Of a DNA stretch of 64,000 nucleotides, positions 52,153-61,276 are shown piece after piece. Source of the stretch: Salegentibacter mishustinae (GTDB lineage: Bacteria; Bacteroidota; Bacteroidia; Flavobacteriales; Flavobacteriaceae); assembly GCF_002900095.1 (NCBI RefSeq), contig NZ_LLKN01000002.1, positions 2,728,001-2,792,000 on the forward strand, written 5' to 3'. The translations under genes and the position numbers were made by a program. How positions within the stretch are numbered: position 1 is the stretch's first letter; every line of letters begins with the position of its first letter. Under the pieces are notes generated by a model. That model was not told where the DNA came from. It saw only the letters and a program-made list of their open reading frames with translations, and searched no databases.

Positions 52153-53805
52153 TTACGCTAACATAGTTACCGGATTTTCCAGGTAAGTTTTAAGCGTTTT
52201 CAAAAAAGCAGCACCGGTTGCACCGTCTACCGTTCTGTGATCGCAGGCTAGTGTTAACTTCATTGTATTTCCAACTACAATCTCTCCATTTTTCACTACT
52301 GGTTTTTCAACGATAGTTCCTACAGAAAGAATTGCAGAGTTTGGTTGGTTAATGATACTTGTAAACTCAACAATACCAAACATTCCAAGATTAGATACGG
52401 TAAAAGTACTTCCTTCCATATCTTTTGGTTGTAACTTCTTGCTTCTGGCTTTCCCGGCAACGTCTTTTACATTATTCCCAATTTGGGTCATAGACATTTG
52501 ATCGGCAAATTTTAACACAGGAACAACAAGACCCTCTTCTACCGCTACAGCAACACCCATATGAATGTGTTTAGCAATTTTCATAGATTCTCCTGTCCAC
52601 TGGCTATTTACCTGCGGGTGCTTACGAAGCGCCATTGCACTGGCTTTTATCACCATATCATTAAAGGAAACCTTAACATCTGGCATTTCGTTGATCTGCT
52701 TACGAGAAGCCATTGCATTCGCCATATCCACCTCTATAGTTAAATAGTAATGTGGCGCGTTAAACTTAGATTCCCCAAGTCTCTTCGCAATAGTTTTACG
52801 CATTTGAGAATTTTTAATCTCCTCAAAGCTTTCTTCTCCTGCAGGCACGTAAGGTTGTGGTGCAGCAGCTGTATCTTTAGTTTCAGATTTTGCTTCAGCA
52901 GGTTTCTCTGAAGGTTTATAATCTTCAATGTCTTTCTTCACGATACGGCCATTGCCGCCGCTACCTTCAACATCTGAAAGATTTATACCTTTATCTTCTG
53001 CCATTTTCTTAGCCAGTGGAGAAGCAAATATTCTTCCACTATCTTTAGATGAACCTGAAGATTTCTTTTCTGAAGACTTACTTTCTTTTTCTTCAGATTT
53101 TTCTTCTTTTTTATCGTCTTTTTTCCCTGGTTTTTCTGAAGATTTCTTTTTAGACTTTCCGTCTACTGAAACATTAGAAACATCTGTTCCTTCTGGCCCA
53201 ATAATCGCTAATAGACTATCTACTTTAGCAGTTTCCCCTTCTTCAAGACCAATTTTAAGCAAAGTTCCTTCGTAAAAAGATTCGAATTCCATAGTGGCCT
53301 TATCAGTTTCGATCTCGGCCAGAATATCACCTTCTTCAACTTTATCACCTTCTTTCTTCAACCACGAAGCCACGGTACCTTCTTCCATGGTATCGCTTAA
53401 ACGAGGCATAGTAATGATTTCTACGCCTTCAGGAATTCCCCCATCGTCGCTATCACCATCACTTTCAGCTTCATCTTCGCCCTCGTCTTCATCAGAATCT
53501 GAAGTGTCTTCTTCTTTATCTTTATCGGCATCTCCGCCGCCTTTCAGTAATTCTGAAATATCTTCGCCTTCCTCTCCAATAATAGCAAGCAAAGTATCTA
53601 CGGGAGCGGTTTCGCCCTCTTCAATACCTATGTGAAGTAAAGTTCCTTCATAGAAAGACTCAAACTCCATTGTAGCTTTATCGGTTTCAATTTCAGCAAG
53701 GATATCACCTTCTTCAACTTTATCACCTTTTTGCTTTAACCACTTCGCAACAACACCTTCTTCCATGGTGTCGCTCAAACGCGGCATGTTTATTACTTCT
53801 GCCAT
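52153..53805 (-). CDS. pdhC: Pyruvate dehydrogenase E2, dihydrolipoamide acetyltransferase
   Basis: This 550-residue E2 core enzyme transfers acetyl from lipoyl groups to CoA. Two nearly identical lipoyl domains are seen at about 1-77 and 130-205 with lipoyl Lys43 and Lys169 in ETDKATMEFES. A very acidic linker (about 88-125) joins them. A Lys/Glu/Ser-rich linker follows (about 215-256), then the E1/E3-binding domain (about 258-294, ASPLAKKMAEDKGI) and the catalytic domain ending near DHRTVDGATGAAFL. It follows pdhA after 3 bases. E1 beta and E3 are elsewhere. Confidence 0.95.
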   Translation of the reverse strand: MAEVINMPRLSDTMEEGVVAKWLKQKGDKVEEGDILAEIETDKATMEFESFYEGTLLHIGIEEGETAPVDTLLAIIGEEGEDISELLKGGGDADKDKEEDTSDSDEDEGEDEAESDGDSDDGGIPEGVEIITMPRLSDTMEEGTVASWLKKEGDKVEEGDILAEIETDKATMEFESFYEGTLLKIGLEEGETAKVDSLLAIIGPEGTDVSNVSVDGKSKKKSSEKPGKKDDKKEEKSEEKESKSSEKKSSGSSKDSGRIFASPLAKKMAEDKGINLSDVEGSGGNGRIVKKDIEDYKPSEKPAEAKSETKDTAAAPQPYVPAGEESFEEIKNSQMRKTIAKRLGESKFNAPHYYLTIEVDMANAMASRKQINEMPDVKVSFNDMVIKASAMALRKHPQVNSQWTGESMKIAKHIHMGVAVAVEEGLVVPVLKFADQMSMTQIGNNVKDVAGKARSKKLQPKDMEGSTFTVSNLGMFGIVEFTSIINQPNSAILSVGTIVEKPVVKNGEIVVGNTMKLTLACDHRTVDGATGAAFLKTLKTYLENPVTMLA

Positions 53806-53808
53806 AAT

Positions 53809-54810
53809 TTACTGAGGTTTATGTGCTAAAAACGGATAATCTTTTTGTTCGTAAACAACATCATACATCACGTTTTTATCTGGGAAGTCTGATTCTTCTG
53901 CGAATTTCTCACATTCAGACACCTTGTCTTTAACGCGTTTGTTGATCTCTTTTATTTCATCTTCTGAAGCATACTTTTTATCCTTAATTACATTCAATAC
54001 TTTAGTGATTGGATCTAATTCCTGATATTCTGCAACTTCTTCTTTTGTTCTATATTTTTGAGCATCACTCATAGAGTGACCACGGTAACGGTAAGTTTTC
54101 ATTTCTAAAAATGTTGGTCCGTCACCTTTTCTAGCTCTTTTAATTGCCTCATCTAAAGCTTCTGCAACTTTAATAGGATCCATAGCATCTACAGGACCAC
54201 AAGGCATTTCGTAACCATTACCAAGTTTCCAGATATCTGTTCCTTTTGCAGTTCTGGCTACAGATGTACCCATTGCATAACCGTTATTCTCTACACAAAA
54301 TACCACCGGTAAATTCCATTTAACGGCCATATTTAAAGTTTCGTGAAGAGAACCCTGTCTGGCAGCACCGTCTCCTAAAAAGGTAAGGGTTACCGCTTCG
54401 CGCTTAAAGTATTTATCTGCAAAAGCAAGCCCTGCACCAAGTGGAATTTGCCCACCTACAATACCGTGACCTCCATAAAAGTTATGTTCTTTAGAGAAAA
54501 TATGCATCGAACCACCAAGACCCTGAGAAGTACCGGTGCCTTTACCATAAAGTTCTGCCATAACACGCTTAGGATCTACTCCCAAACCTATTGGCTGCAC
54601 GTGGTTACGATAAGCGGTAATCATTTTATCCTTTTCCAGGTCCATCACATGAAGGGCTCCAGCCAGGATAGCTTCCTGCCCATTATACAAATGCAAAAAA
54701 CCTCTTACTTTCTGCTGAATGTAAACCTGCGCAAGTTTGTCTTCAAATTTACGCCAAAACAGCATATCCTCGTACCACTTTAAATACGTGGCTTTTGTTA
54801 CTTTCTTCAT
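53809..54810 (-). CDS. pdhA: Pyruvate dehydrogenase E1 component subunit alpha
   Basis: This 333-residue thiamine-diphosphate enzyme subunit decarboxylates pyruvate. The TPP/Mg motif is GDGAARQGSLHETLNMAV with closing ENNGYAMGT. The family opening YEDMLFWRKFEDKLAQVY, GLGGSMHIF and the conserved loop YRYRGHSMSDAQKYRTKEE are present. Length is normal. It is co-transcribed with E2 (3-base gap) and has its own upstream -7 box. Confidence 0.96.
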   Translation of the reverse strand: MKKVTKATYLKWYEDMLFWRKFEDKLAQVYIQQKVRGFLHLYNGQEAILAGALHVMDLEKDKMITAYRNHVQPIGLGVDPKRVMAELYGKGTGTSQGLGGSMHIFSKEHNFYGGHGIVGGQIPLGAGLAFADKYFKREAVTLTFLGDGAARQGSLHETLNMAVKWNLPVVFCVENNGYAMGTSVARTAKGTDIWKLGNGYEMPCGPVDAMDPIKVAEALDEAIKRARKGDGPTFLEMKTYRYRGHSMSDAQKYRTKEEVAEYQELDPITKVLNVIKDKKYASEDEIKEINKRVKDKVSECEKFAEESDFPDKNVMYDVVYEQKDYPFLAHKPQ

Positions 54811-54859
54811 TTAACTTATTAATTTTAGGCCAGACAGATAGGGTTTGCCAAGCGGATAA

Positions 54860-54867
54860 CAAAAATA
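54860..54867 (-). promoter_or_regulatory. -7 box of pdhA-pdhC
   Basis: TATTTTTG on the minus strand matches TAnnTTTG, about 50 bases before the pdhA ATG. The -33 position reads TTTT with a 19-base spacer (one mismatch). Confidence 0.6.
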
Positions 54868-54918
54868 CTATTTTCAATAAGAATGGAAAACAGTTTTTAA
54901 GCAAAAATAACGAAAACG

Positions 54919-55401
54919 TTATAAGGCCGAATTATCGAATATTAAAGGTAGTAAATCTTTTATAGAATTTGCCTTCATCACTTTGCCGCTTTCACCCATA
55001 AAATATACTGCAATTTCCGCTTTCTGTTTCACCTCATATTCCACTAATGCCTGCCTACAGGCGCCGCAAGGCGGTACAGGAGCATCAACTTTATGCTTCA
55101 TAGATTTTGCCGAAATAGCAATATTTTTAATTTGCGACTTAGGATACCTGGCGCCGGCGTAATAAATAGCAGTACGCTCTGCACACAATCCTGAAGGATA
55201 GGATGCGTTTTCCTGATTGCTACCGGTAACAACTTCTTGATTATCTAAGACCAAAGCAGCACCAACTTTAAATCGAGAATAGGGCGCGTATGCATTATCT
55301 CTTGCCAAAACTGCTTCTTTCATTAAATCCTGAATAGTTTCTGGAAGTTCTTCTACAGCATCATAAACCTCAAAATTAGAGGTGACTTTTAATGGTTTCA
55401 T
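54919..55401 (-). CDS. cdd: Cytidine deaminase
   Basis: This zinc enzyme of 160 residues deaminates cytidine for pyrimidine salvage. Its motifs are AYAPYSRFKVGAAL, CAERTAIYYAG (zinc Cys and catalytic Glu) and PPCGACRQAL (two zinc Cys). The chosen start is ATG at 55401 (MKPLKVTSNF); the frame extends 16 codons further up without a credible start. It lies between porV and pdhA in the same direction. Confidence 0.93.
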   Translation of the reverse strand: MKPLKVTSNFEVYDAVEELPETIQDLMKEAVLARDNAYAPYSRFKVGAALVLDNQEVVTGSNQENASYPSGLCAERTAIYYAGARYPKSQIKNIAISAKSMKHKVDAPVPPCGACRQALVEYEVKQKAEIAVYFMGESGKVMKANSIKDLLPLIFDNSAL

Positions 55402-55482
55402 ATAAAAAATATTGGAAGGGAAAGATAATAGAAACCTTTCTGGCAGCAAATATTAATTTAAAACAGTATTTCTGAAAAGAAA

Positions 55483-56640
55483 TTAATAAACCGAGTATTG
55501 ATCCCCAAAGTTAAATGTCAACCCAAAACGAAGGGTTCCTTCTAAAGGACTTGGTACCGGCGAGGTAGAAAATAAATAAGAGATATCTATATTTACTCTT
55601 TCATATTCAAAACCTGCTCCAAAAGAAACAAATCTCCTGGAACCTTTGGTTAGACTTTCGCTAAAATAACCGGCACGAAAAGCAAAAGCTTCGCGATACA
55701 TATATTCAGCTCCCAATGCCCAGGTTACTTCCCTAAGCTCTTCGCTAAAACCACCCGGAGCATCACCAAAGGATGTAAAAATTCCTTCTATAGCTCCAAT
55801 GTCGTTATATTCAGCATCATCTTCTGCATCAATTTGGCCGTCGTTATTAAAATCTTTAGGTGTAGGGACAAGCAGCTTATTAAATTCAAGGTAAGCACCT
55901 AAACGATTTTCTATATCGAAGATAAAATCAAAACCACCTCCTACTTTTAAATTAGTAGGAATAAAATTTTCCTGGCCGGCATCTTCATACTTCATCTTAG
56001 GACCAATATTCGAGATATTAGCACCTGCTTTCCAAACTCCATCAAAACCCGAATAAGTTAATTGATCGCTTCGATAAAAAGCAGCAATATCTACCCCAAA
56101 ACTATTGGCCGCACCTAGATCTTCTTCGTCTTGTAAACCCAGATCTGAACGCAAATAACGCCCGGCGACCGCCATTGCGATATTTTCGCTCAATTGCAAA
56201 GAATAAGAAAGATCAAAAGTAAGTTCATTTGGATTCACAACTAAAGGCGCCTGTTCTATAGTAGAACGCCTCTCTATACTTCCCAAACTAAAGTATCGTA
56301 AGCTGGAAGCAAAAGCACTTCTATCGCTTATTCGCTGGTAATAACTAATATTCCCTAGAAAGATATCATTAACAATATCACTTAGATACGGTGTATATGA
56401 GAAGCCTATTCCATGCTCGCTGGATGCAAAAGCATATTTTGCGGGATTCCATTGTTGGGAAAACACATCGGGTGAAGTAGCTACCCCCTGGTCACCCATA
56501 CCGGCTGCCCTGGCATCTGCTGCTACAAGTAAAAAAGGGACCGCAGTAGTAATCACCCTATCCCTTTCTTCCTGGGCATTCATTTTAAACTGAGAGCCTA
56601 AAACAAACACGAGCAATAAAATTGTAATTTTTTTCATCAT
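55483..56640 (-). CDS. porV: Type IX secretion outer membrane protein PorV
   Basis: This 385-residue outer-membrane barrel has a signal peptide (QFKMNAQ) and the PorV opening VITTAVPFLLVAADARAAGM and GDQGVATSPDVFSQQWNPAK. The last strand GTLRFGLTFNFGDQYSVY ends the chain. PorV shuttles type A cargo from the SprA translocon to the attachment complex with the sortase PorU. In many flavobacteria porU lies between porV and gldJ, but here it does not. Two ATGs are adjacent at the start. Confidence 0.94.
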   Translation of the reverse strand: MMKKITILLLVFVLGSQFKMNAQEERDRVITTAVPFLLVAADARAAGMGDQGVATSPDVFSQQWNPAKYAFASSEHGIGFSYTPYLSDIVNDIFLGNISYYQRISDRSAFASSLRYFSLGSIERRSTIEQAPLVVNPNELTFDLSYSLQLSENIAMAVAGRYLRSDLGLQDEEDLGAANSFGVDIAAFYRSDQLTYSGFDGVWKAGANISNIGPKMKYEDAGQENFIPTNLKVGGGFDFIFDIENRLGAYLEFNKLLVPTPKDFNNDGQIDAEDDAEYNDIGAIEGIFTSFGDAPGGFSEELREVTWALGAEYMYREAFAFRAGYFSESLTKGSRRFVSFGAGFEYERVNIDISYLFSTSPVPSPLEGTLRFGLTFNFGDQYSVY

Positions 56641-57067
56641 ATTAGTTAATGATTAACAAATATATACTAATAATCTTGTTAAGAAAAGACCTTAAGTTTT
56701 AAATTAATCTATTTGACAAAAAGGAAATACTTTTAGTTTCCACAATGACAAAAATAATTAGAGTAGGTCTATAACAACTGCGAAATAGCTAAAATATTGT
56801 ATCTCCGGTATTTTAAGCACTTTTTTTAAGCATAGCAACCTTCAATTAAATAAAAATCATTTAATTTTGCTGCTTTCTAGCCCTAGATAAGGTTAAATTA
56901 AAAGGGTATGGAGATACATTTTAAGCGTTCAATCTATCCTAAGCCCTAAGGTCATCAGGGCTTTAAAGAAAATTGGAACCTTGGAGACAACATAAAATAA
57001 ACTTGTACTTTTAGCGTTAATTACTATATTGCAAAGCCTAATATTTCTACCAAAAGAGATGATGAAT
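56641..57067. other. Intergenic region between porV and gldJ
   Basis: About 430 AT-rich bases between divergent genes. It contains a porV -7 box, a hairpin AAGCCCT/AGGGCTT at 56941-56963 with no clear T run, a weak TACTTTTA box near 57006, and no frame that looks like coding sequence. I could not see any porU remnant. Confidence 0.6.
56657..56664 (-). promoter_or_regulatory. -7 box of porV
   Basis: TATATTTG on the minus strand ends 16 bases before the ATG. At -33 the sequence is TTTT with a 19-base spacer, one base off the consensus. Confidence 0.6.
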
Positions 57068-58756
57068 ATGAGAATCAATATTGCTTTTAGAGCCTTTTTA
57101 ACCCTCGTGCTTAGCGTTGGTTTACTAAGCTGTAATAATTCCCGAGATTATGATGATAGATCCAGGGCAACTGGATGGGACATTAATTCAGATGAAGGCG
57201 GATTTCAATACAATACAGATTACAAAGAACAGGAAGCCGGTCCCGGGCTGGTTTTTGTAGAGGGTGGAACCTTTACTATGGGACAGGTGCAGGATGATGT
57301 AATGCACGATTGGAATAATACTCCAACCCAACAACATGTTCAGTCCTTTTATATGGACGAAACCGAAGTTACCAATATGATGTATATGGAATACCTTGAT
57401 TGGTTAAAAAAGGTGTTTCCTCCTACACAGGAAAACTTCCGAAATATTTATAATGGTGCCGTGCCAGATACTCTTGTTTGGAGAAACAGACTTGGGTATA
57501 ATGAAACAATGGTAAACAACTACCTACGCCACCCCGCTTACGGAAACTACCCGGTTGTGGGTGTAAGCTGGATACAAGCTGTAGAATTCAGTAAATGGAG
57601 AACCGACAGGGTGAACGAACTTCTTTTAGAAGAAGGCGGTTACACCAAAGAAGGAGCACGTTTAACCGATGTACAGGCTGGAACCACGTTTAATACAGAA
57701 ACCTACCTCAATGCGCCAAGTAAGGCTTATGGAGGTAATACTGAAATTAGCCAGGGAGGTGACGAGTCTCAGGATATGATTGATAATCAAAATACCGATG
57801 CAGATGGAAATGCACTTGGCGGACAAACTTATGTTCAGCGTAAAGATGGAGTTTTGTTACCTGAATACCGTTTACCAACTGAAGCTGAATGGGAATATGC
57901 TGCATCTTCTTTAGTAGGAATTAGAGATTATAATGTTTACAGAGGAAGAAAAAAATATCCGTGGGATGGTCAATACACCAGATCTGGTGATGTTAAAAAA
58001 CAGGGAGACCAGTTAGCCAACTTTAAGCAAAGTGACGGAGATTACGGTGGTATTGCAGGCTGGAGTGATGATGGCGCTGATATTACTGCTGAAGTAAAAT
58101 CTTACGATCCTAATGATTTCGGACTTTATGATATGGCCGGCAACGTAGCAGAGTGGGTAGCCGATGTTTACCGCCCAATAGTTGATGATGAATTTAACGA
58201 CTTCAACTATTACAGAGGAAATGTATACACCAAAAATGCAATTAACGAAGATGGTAGCGTAAAGGTAGTTGGAGTAGACGAAATTGAATTTGATACTTTA
58301 GCTACGGGAAGACTGGTTGCAAGATCCTACCCTGGAGATATTGCACAAATACCTGTTAGCGAAGAAGACACTTATATGCGAACCAATTATACTGATAGTG
58401 ATCAACGTAATTTTAGAGATGGAGATAAAAGCTCTAGCCGTTATTACAGATCTTACCAGGAAGCTGAAGACGAATCTCAACGTATGTACAACTCCCCTAC
58501 TTATAATGTAGCTGGAGCTAAAGATAGCACAGGAGTAGCACAACGCGGTTACGACACTGCAGACAGAACAACCCTTATTAGTGATGAGGTTAGAGTTTAC
58601 AAAGGTGGTTCCTGGAGAGATCGCGCTTATTGGTTAGACCCGGCACAGCGTAGATATTTCCCACAGGATATGGCTACAGACTATATTGGATTTAGAAATG
58701 CCATGTCTAGAGTTGGTTCAAAATCTTTAGATAACAATAAGAAAGCAAGAAATTAG
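57068..58756 (+). CDS. gldJ: Gliding motility lipoprotein GldJ
   Basis: This lipoprotein of 562 residues has a signal ending LLSC (Cys22) when started at ATG 57068; ATGs at 57059 and 57062 are also possible. The fold is the formylglycine-generating-enzyme/SUMF1 type (FVEGGTFTMGQVQDD, NYPVVGVSWIQAVEFSKWR, YRLPTEAEWEYAAS, KGGSWRDRAYWLDP, DYIGFRNAMS) but without the catalytic Cys pair. GldJ is required for gliding and stabilises GldK in the T9SS ring. Length agrees with known GldJ proteins. murF follows. Confidence 0.93.
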   Translation: MRINIAFRAFLTLVLSVGLLSCNNSRDYDDRSRATGWDINSDEGGFQYNTDYKEQEAGPGLVFVEGGTFTMGQVQDDVMHDWNNTPTQQHVQSFYMDETEVTNMMYMEYLDWLKKVFPPTQENFRNIYNGAVPDTLVWRNRLGYNETMVNNYLRHPAYGNYPVVGVSWIQAVEFSKWRTDRVNELLLEEGGYTKEGARLTDVQAGTTFNTETYLNAPSKAYGGNTEISQGGDESQDMIDNQNTDADGNALGGQTYVQRKDGVLLPEYRLPTEAEWEYAASSLVGIRDYNVYRGRKKYPWDGQYTRSGDVKKQGDQLANFKQSDGDYGGIAGWSDDGADITAEVKSYDPNDFGLYDMAGNVAEWVADVYRPIVDDEFNDFNYYRGNVYTKNAINEDGSVKVVGVDEIEFDTLATGRLVARSYPGDIAQIPVSEEDTYMRTNYTDSDQRNFRDGDKSSSRYYRSYQEAEDESQRMYNSPTYNVAGAKDSTGVAQRGYDTADRTTLISDEVRVYKGGSWRDRAYWLDPAQRRYFPQDMATDYIGFRNAMSRVGSKSLDNNKKARN

Positions 58757-58784
58757 AAAATTCTAATCTTCTAAAAATTATGAT

Positions 58785-58813
58785 AAAAGCCCTATTCGTT
58801 TAGGGCTTTTTTT
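58785..58813 (+). terminator. Terminator of gldJ
   Basis: AAAAGCCCTA and TAGGGCTTTT form a 10-bp stem around a 6-base loop, followed by more T. Confidence 0.9.
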
Positions 58814-58820
58814 ATAGCTT

Positions 58821-58828
58821 TATTTTTG
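58821..58828 (+). promoter_or_regulatory. -7 box of murF
   Basis: TATTTTTG matches TAnnTTTG. It lies immediately downstream of the gldJ terminator and about 42 bases before the chosen murF ATG. Confidence 0.55.
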
Positions 58829-58870
58829 AAGACCTCTAACAAGTTAAATAAAGGCTTAGAAAAGCGCAAT

Positions 58871-60169
58871 ATGAAAACAGCAATTATTCACCAAAGATTT
58901 CTTGTAAGCACCGGAATTTCTACCGATACCCGAAACATTAAACCCGGAAGCATTTTCTTCGCTTTAAAAGGAGCTAATTTTAACGGTAACCTCTTTGCAG
59001 CACAAGCTATCGAAAAAGGAGCCATTTGCGCGATTGTAGACGATAAGGACGCCGCGTTGAATGATAAGGAATACATTGTTGTTAAAAACAGTCTCGAGGC
59101 ACTTCAAAAGCTAGCTAAATTCCATAGAAAATTTCTGGGTATTCCCATAATAGGTATAACCGGTAGTAATGGAAAAACCACTACTAAGGAGCTTATCTAT
59201 AATGTGCTTTCTAAAAAATACACAGTTACTGCGACACAGGGAAACCTCAACAACCATATTGGAGTACCACTTAGTTTACTTGCAATGGATGAGGAAACTG
59301 AATTAGGATTAATTGAAATGGGCGCAAACCATCCCGGTGAAATTGAGTTTCTTTCTAATATAGTGATGCCAGATTATGGGTTTATCACAAACTTCGGAAA
59401 AGCCCACCTGGAAGGATTCGGGAGTTTAGAGGGAGTAATACAAGCAAAGACTGAATTATACCGACATTTAAAAGAAAATAAAAGATTAATTTTTCTAAAC
59501 CTGGACGACGATGTACAAAGGCTCGAGATAAACTATAAACATAATTTCACTTTTGGAACCAACAGGAAGGCTCAGGTAAAAGTAACTTACCCTGAAACAG
59601 ATAATGCAGCTAAAATAATCTTTAACGATACAACTTTTAAAAGTCAGTTAAGTGGGGCTTATAACTCTAAAAATATGGCTGCAGCACTATGTATCGGTTT
59701 GTATTTTAAAGTTCCAGTGAATGAGATTAGAGAAGCTATAGAAAATTATATTCCTTCTAATAATCGTTCGCAAATAATAGAAAGTGGTTCTAACAAAATT
59801 TACCTGGATGCCTATAACGCGAATCCCACGAGCATGATGGCGTCTTTACAGCATTTCAACAAGGTCAAAACCAATACTACTAAAATTGTGATTTTAGGAG
59901 ATATGGGTGAACTCGGCAATGCTTCAGAAACCGAACACCAGGTAGTCGTAAACTTTTTAGAAAATGCTGATATTTCTGAAATCTACCTGGTAGGAAAGCA
60001 GTTTAAAAAGACCACCACAAACAAACCGAATATCATTAAATTTGAAAATACAGAGAACATTAAAAAGCATCTACAATTAGCCGATTTAGAAAATTGCAGT
60101 ATCCTTATTAAAGGTTCCAGATCGATGGCCTTAGAGAAAATATTAGAAGTTTTTGAAGCTAAAGCTTAA
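58871..60169 (+). CDS. murF: UDP-N-acetylmuramoyl-tripeptide--D-alanyl-D-alanine ligase
   Basis: This Mur ligase of 432 residues adds D-Ala-D-Ala to the peptidoglycan precursor. It shows STDTRNIKPGSIFFALKG, the ATP loop GITGSNGKTTTKELI, GNLNNHIGVPLSLL, EMGANHPGEIEFL and the late LDAYNANPTSMMASLQHF motif. The start is ATG at 58871 (MKTAIIHQRF); the upstream frame begins with a TTG inside the promoter region. It follows gldJ, a gene order I associate with flavobacteria. Its end overlaps the convergent unknown gene by 11 bases. Confidence 0.95.
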   Translation: MKTAIIHQRFLVSTGISTDTRNIKPGSIFFALKGANFNGNLFAAQAIEKGAICAIVDDKDAALNDKEYIVVKNSLEALQKLAKFHRKFLGIPIIGITGSNGKTTTKELIYNVLSKKYTVTATQGNLNNHIGVPLSLLAMDEETELGLIEMGANHPGEIEFLSNIVMPDYGFITNFGKAHLEGFGSLEGVIQAKTELYRHLKENKRLIFLNLDDDVQRLEINYKHNFTFGTNRKAQVKVTYPETDNAAKIIFNDTTFKSQLSGAYNSKNMAAALCIGLYFKVPVNEIREAIENYIPSNNRSQIIESGSNKIYLDAYNANPTSMMASLQHFNKVKTNTTKIVILGDMGELGNASETEHQVVVNFLENADISEIYLVGKQFKKTTTNKPNIIKFENTENIKKHLQLADLENCSILIKGSRSMALEKILEVFEAKA

Positions 60170-60782
60170 TTTCTTTAATATCTACAAAACCATAAGCACT
60201 AATTTCCAGAAGAATTAACAATAAAGTATCTCCTGGAATAATTTCAGCCACCTTTAATATGTTTACATTGCCAGAAAGAAAAACTCCCGGTGCAGCTTCC
60301 ATTTCCTCACCAAGCTTTTCATTTACTTTACCCAGTTGCTCTTTAATGTGTGGCTTAAGATCTAACCTCATTTTATTTTTAATCTTTTTATAGATTAAAG
60401 TATTGGCGAGGGTTTCTATAGAATTATCAATTAACCAGCTTTTACTCTGGCCCTCCAGTTCGTACTCCTTAACATCTATTACCTGATCTACTTCATCAAA
60501 TCCCAGGGTAATATGCACTAACAGGTTAACCTCTTTATTCTTAAATAGGGTGGTTAGAGTTTTCAATTTCAAATTAAGCGTAAGATCAAAATTTGGCTGC
60601 TGGCTTTTTCCTAAATTAGCGTCAAGTACTTCAACATAGTTTTTCACCGTGCCATTAGAGTCTTCCATCCCTATTTGCTCGCCTACCAATTTTTTCTGAA
60701 GAACATCTTCTAAAACCCGATAATTAATTTTCACCGGTAAGTTAAGTTTGATATTATCATCTTCAAAAAGCTCGTTCATCAT
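60159..60782 (-). CDS. Protein of unknown function (possible DUF4403-like/lipid-binding fold)
   Basis: This 207-residue protein has no signal peptide or membrane helix. It begins ELFEDDNIKLNLPVKINYRV and alternates hydrophobic beta-strand patterns (FDLTLNLKLKTLTTLF, VNLLVHITLGFDEVDQVIDV) with helices, ending in a C-terminal strand region (DTLLLILLEISAYGFVDIKE). The opening recalls DUF4403-type tubular lipid-binding proteins, but I cannot confirm this. It stands alone, convergent with murF. Function unknown. Confidence 0.7.
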   Translation of the reverse strand: MMNELFEDDNIKLNLPVKINYRVLEDVLQKKLVGEQIGMEDSNGTVKNYVEVLDANLGKSQQPNFDLTLNLKLKTLTTLFKNKEVNLLVHITLGFDEVDQVIDVKEYELEGQSKSWLIDNSIETLANTLIYKKIKNKMRLDLKPHIKEQLGKVNEKLGEEMEAAPGVFLSGNVNILKVAEIIPGDTLLLILLEISAYGFVDIKEIKL

Positions 60783-60992
60783 GTAAAATTTAAGTTGGTT
60801 AGTTTTTAAACAACATAAGTTTTTTCTTCTGAAAAAATCTGAAAACGCAGTTAAATAAAATTAAACTTTGGAAATCAGGCCAAGGAATTCAGAATTTATC
60901 AAGCTGAAAACTTCAAATTGTATTACAGATTTGCTCTACTATAAAATCTAAAGCCTTCAGCAAACTACATCAAACACTTTTAAAATTTCATT

Positions 60993-61145
60993 TTAATCCA
61001 ATTCCGAATCTATCTTAAAATTGAAATTACCGTTGCTCACTAGTTTTATAGAATTATCAATGGCATTATGAGCTTTAAAACCGAAATATCCATTAACATA
61101 ACTTCGGTTGTTACCCAGAATCTGGATATTAAAAATTGGTAGTGT
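60993..61145 (-). pseudogene. Possible gene remnant: open frame without start codon
   Basis: Fifty codons between in-frame stops read as well-mixed protein, including FNIQILGNNRSYVNGYFGFK and AHNAIDNSIKLVSNGNFNFK, ending SELD. There is no ATG, and a stop lies immediately upstream, so it cannot be a complete gene from this frame. The composition looks like coding sequence rather than spacer. I read it as the 3' end of a decayed gene, but chance in AT-rich DNA cannot be excluded. Confidence 0.35.
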
Positions 61146-61276
61146 TTATTTGATTATTTAGTAAAGTGCTATTTGAATTTGACTATTCCTCAGAAAGCCC
61201 TTCTATTTCACTGCTAAATAGATTCGAAAAAATATTAGAGAAATAAAAACTGATAATCAACAGGTTAGCGCAAGTC

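Noticed and set aside
52928-53635. Two long plus-strand open frames rich in Ser and Pro
   Set aside because: They mirror the acidic and lysine-rich linkers of the E2 gene on the other strand and lack promoters or homologues.
56881-57000. Minus-strand frame that might be a porU remnant
   Set aside because: Only about 24 codons without PorU-like motifs; not distinguishable from chance.
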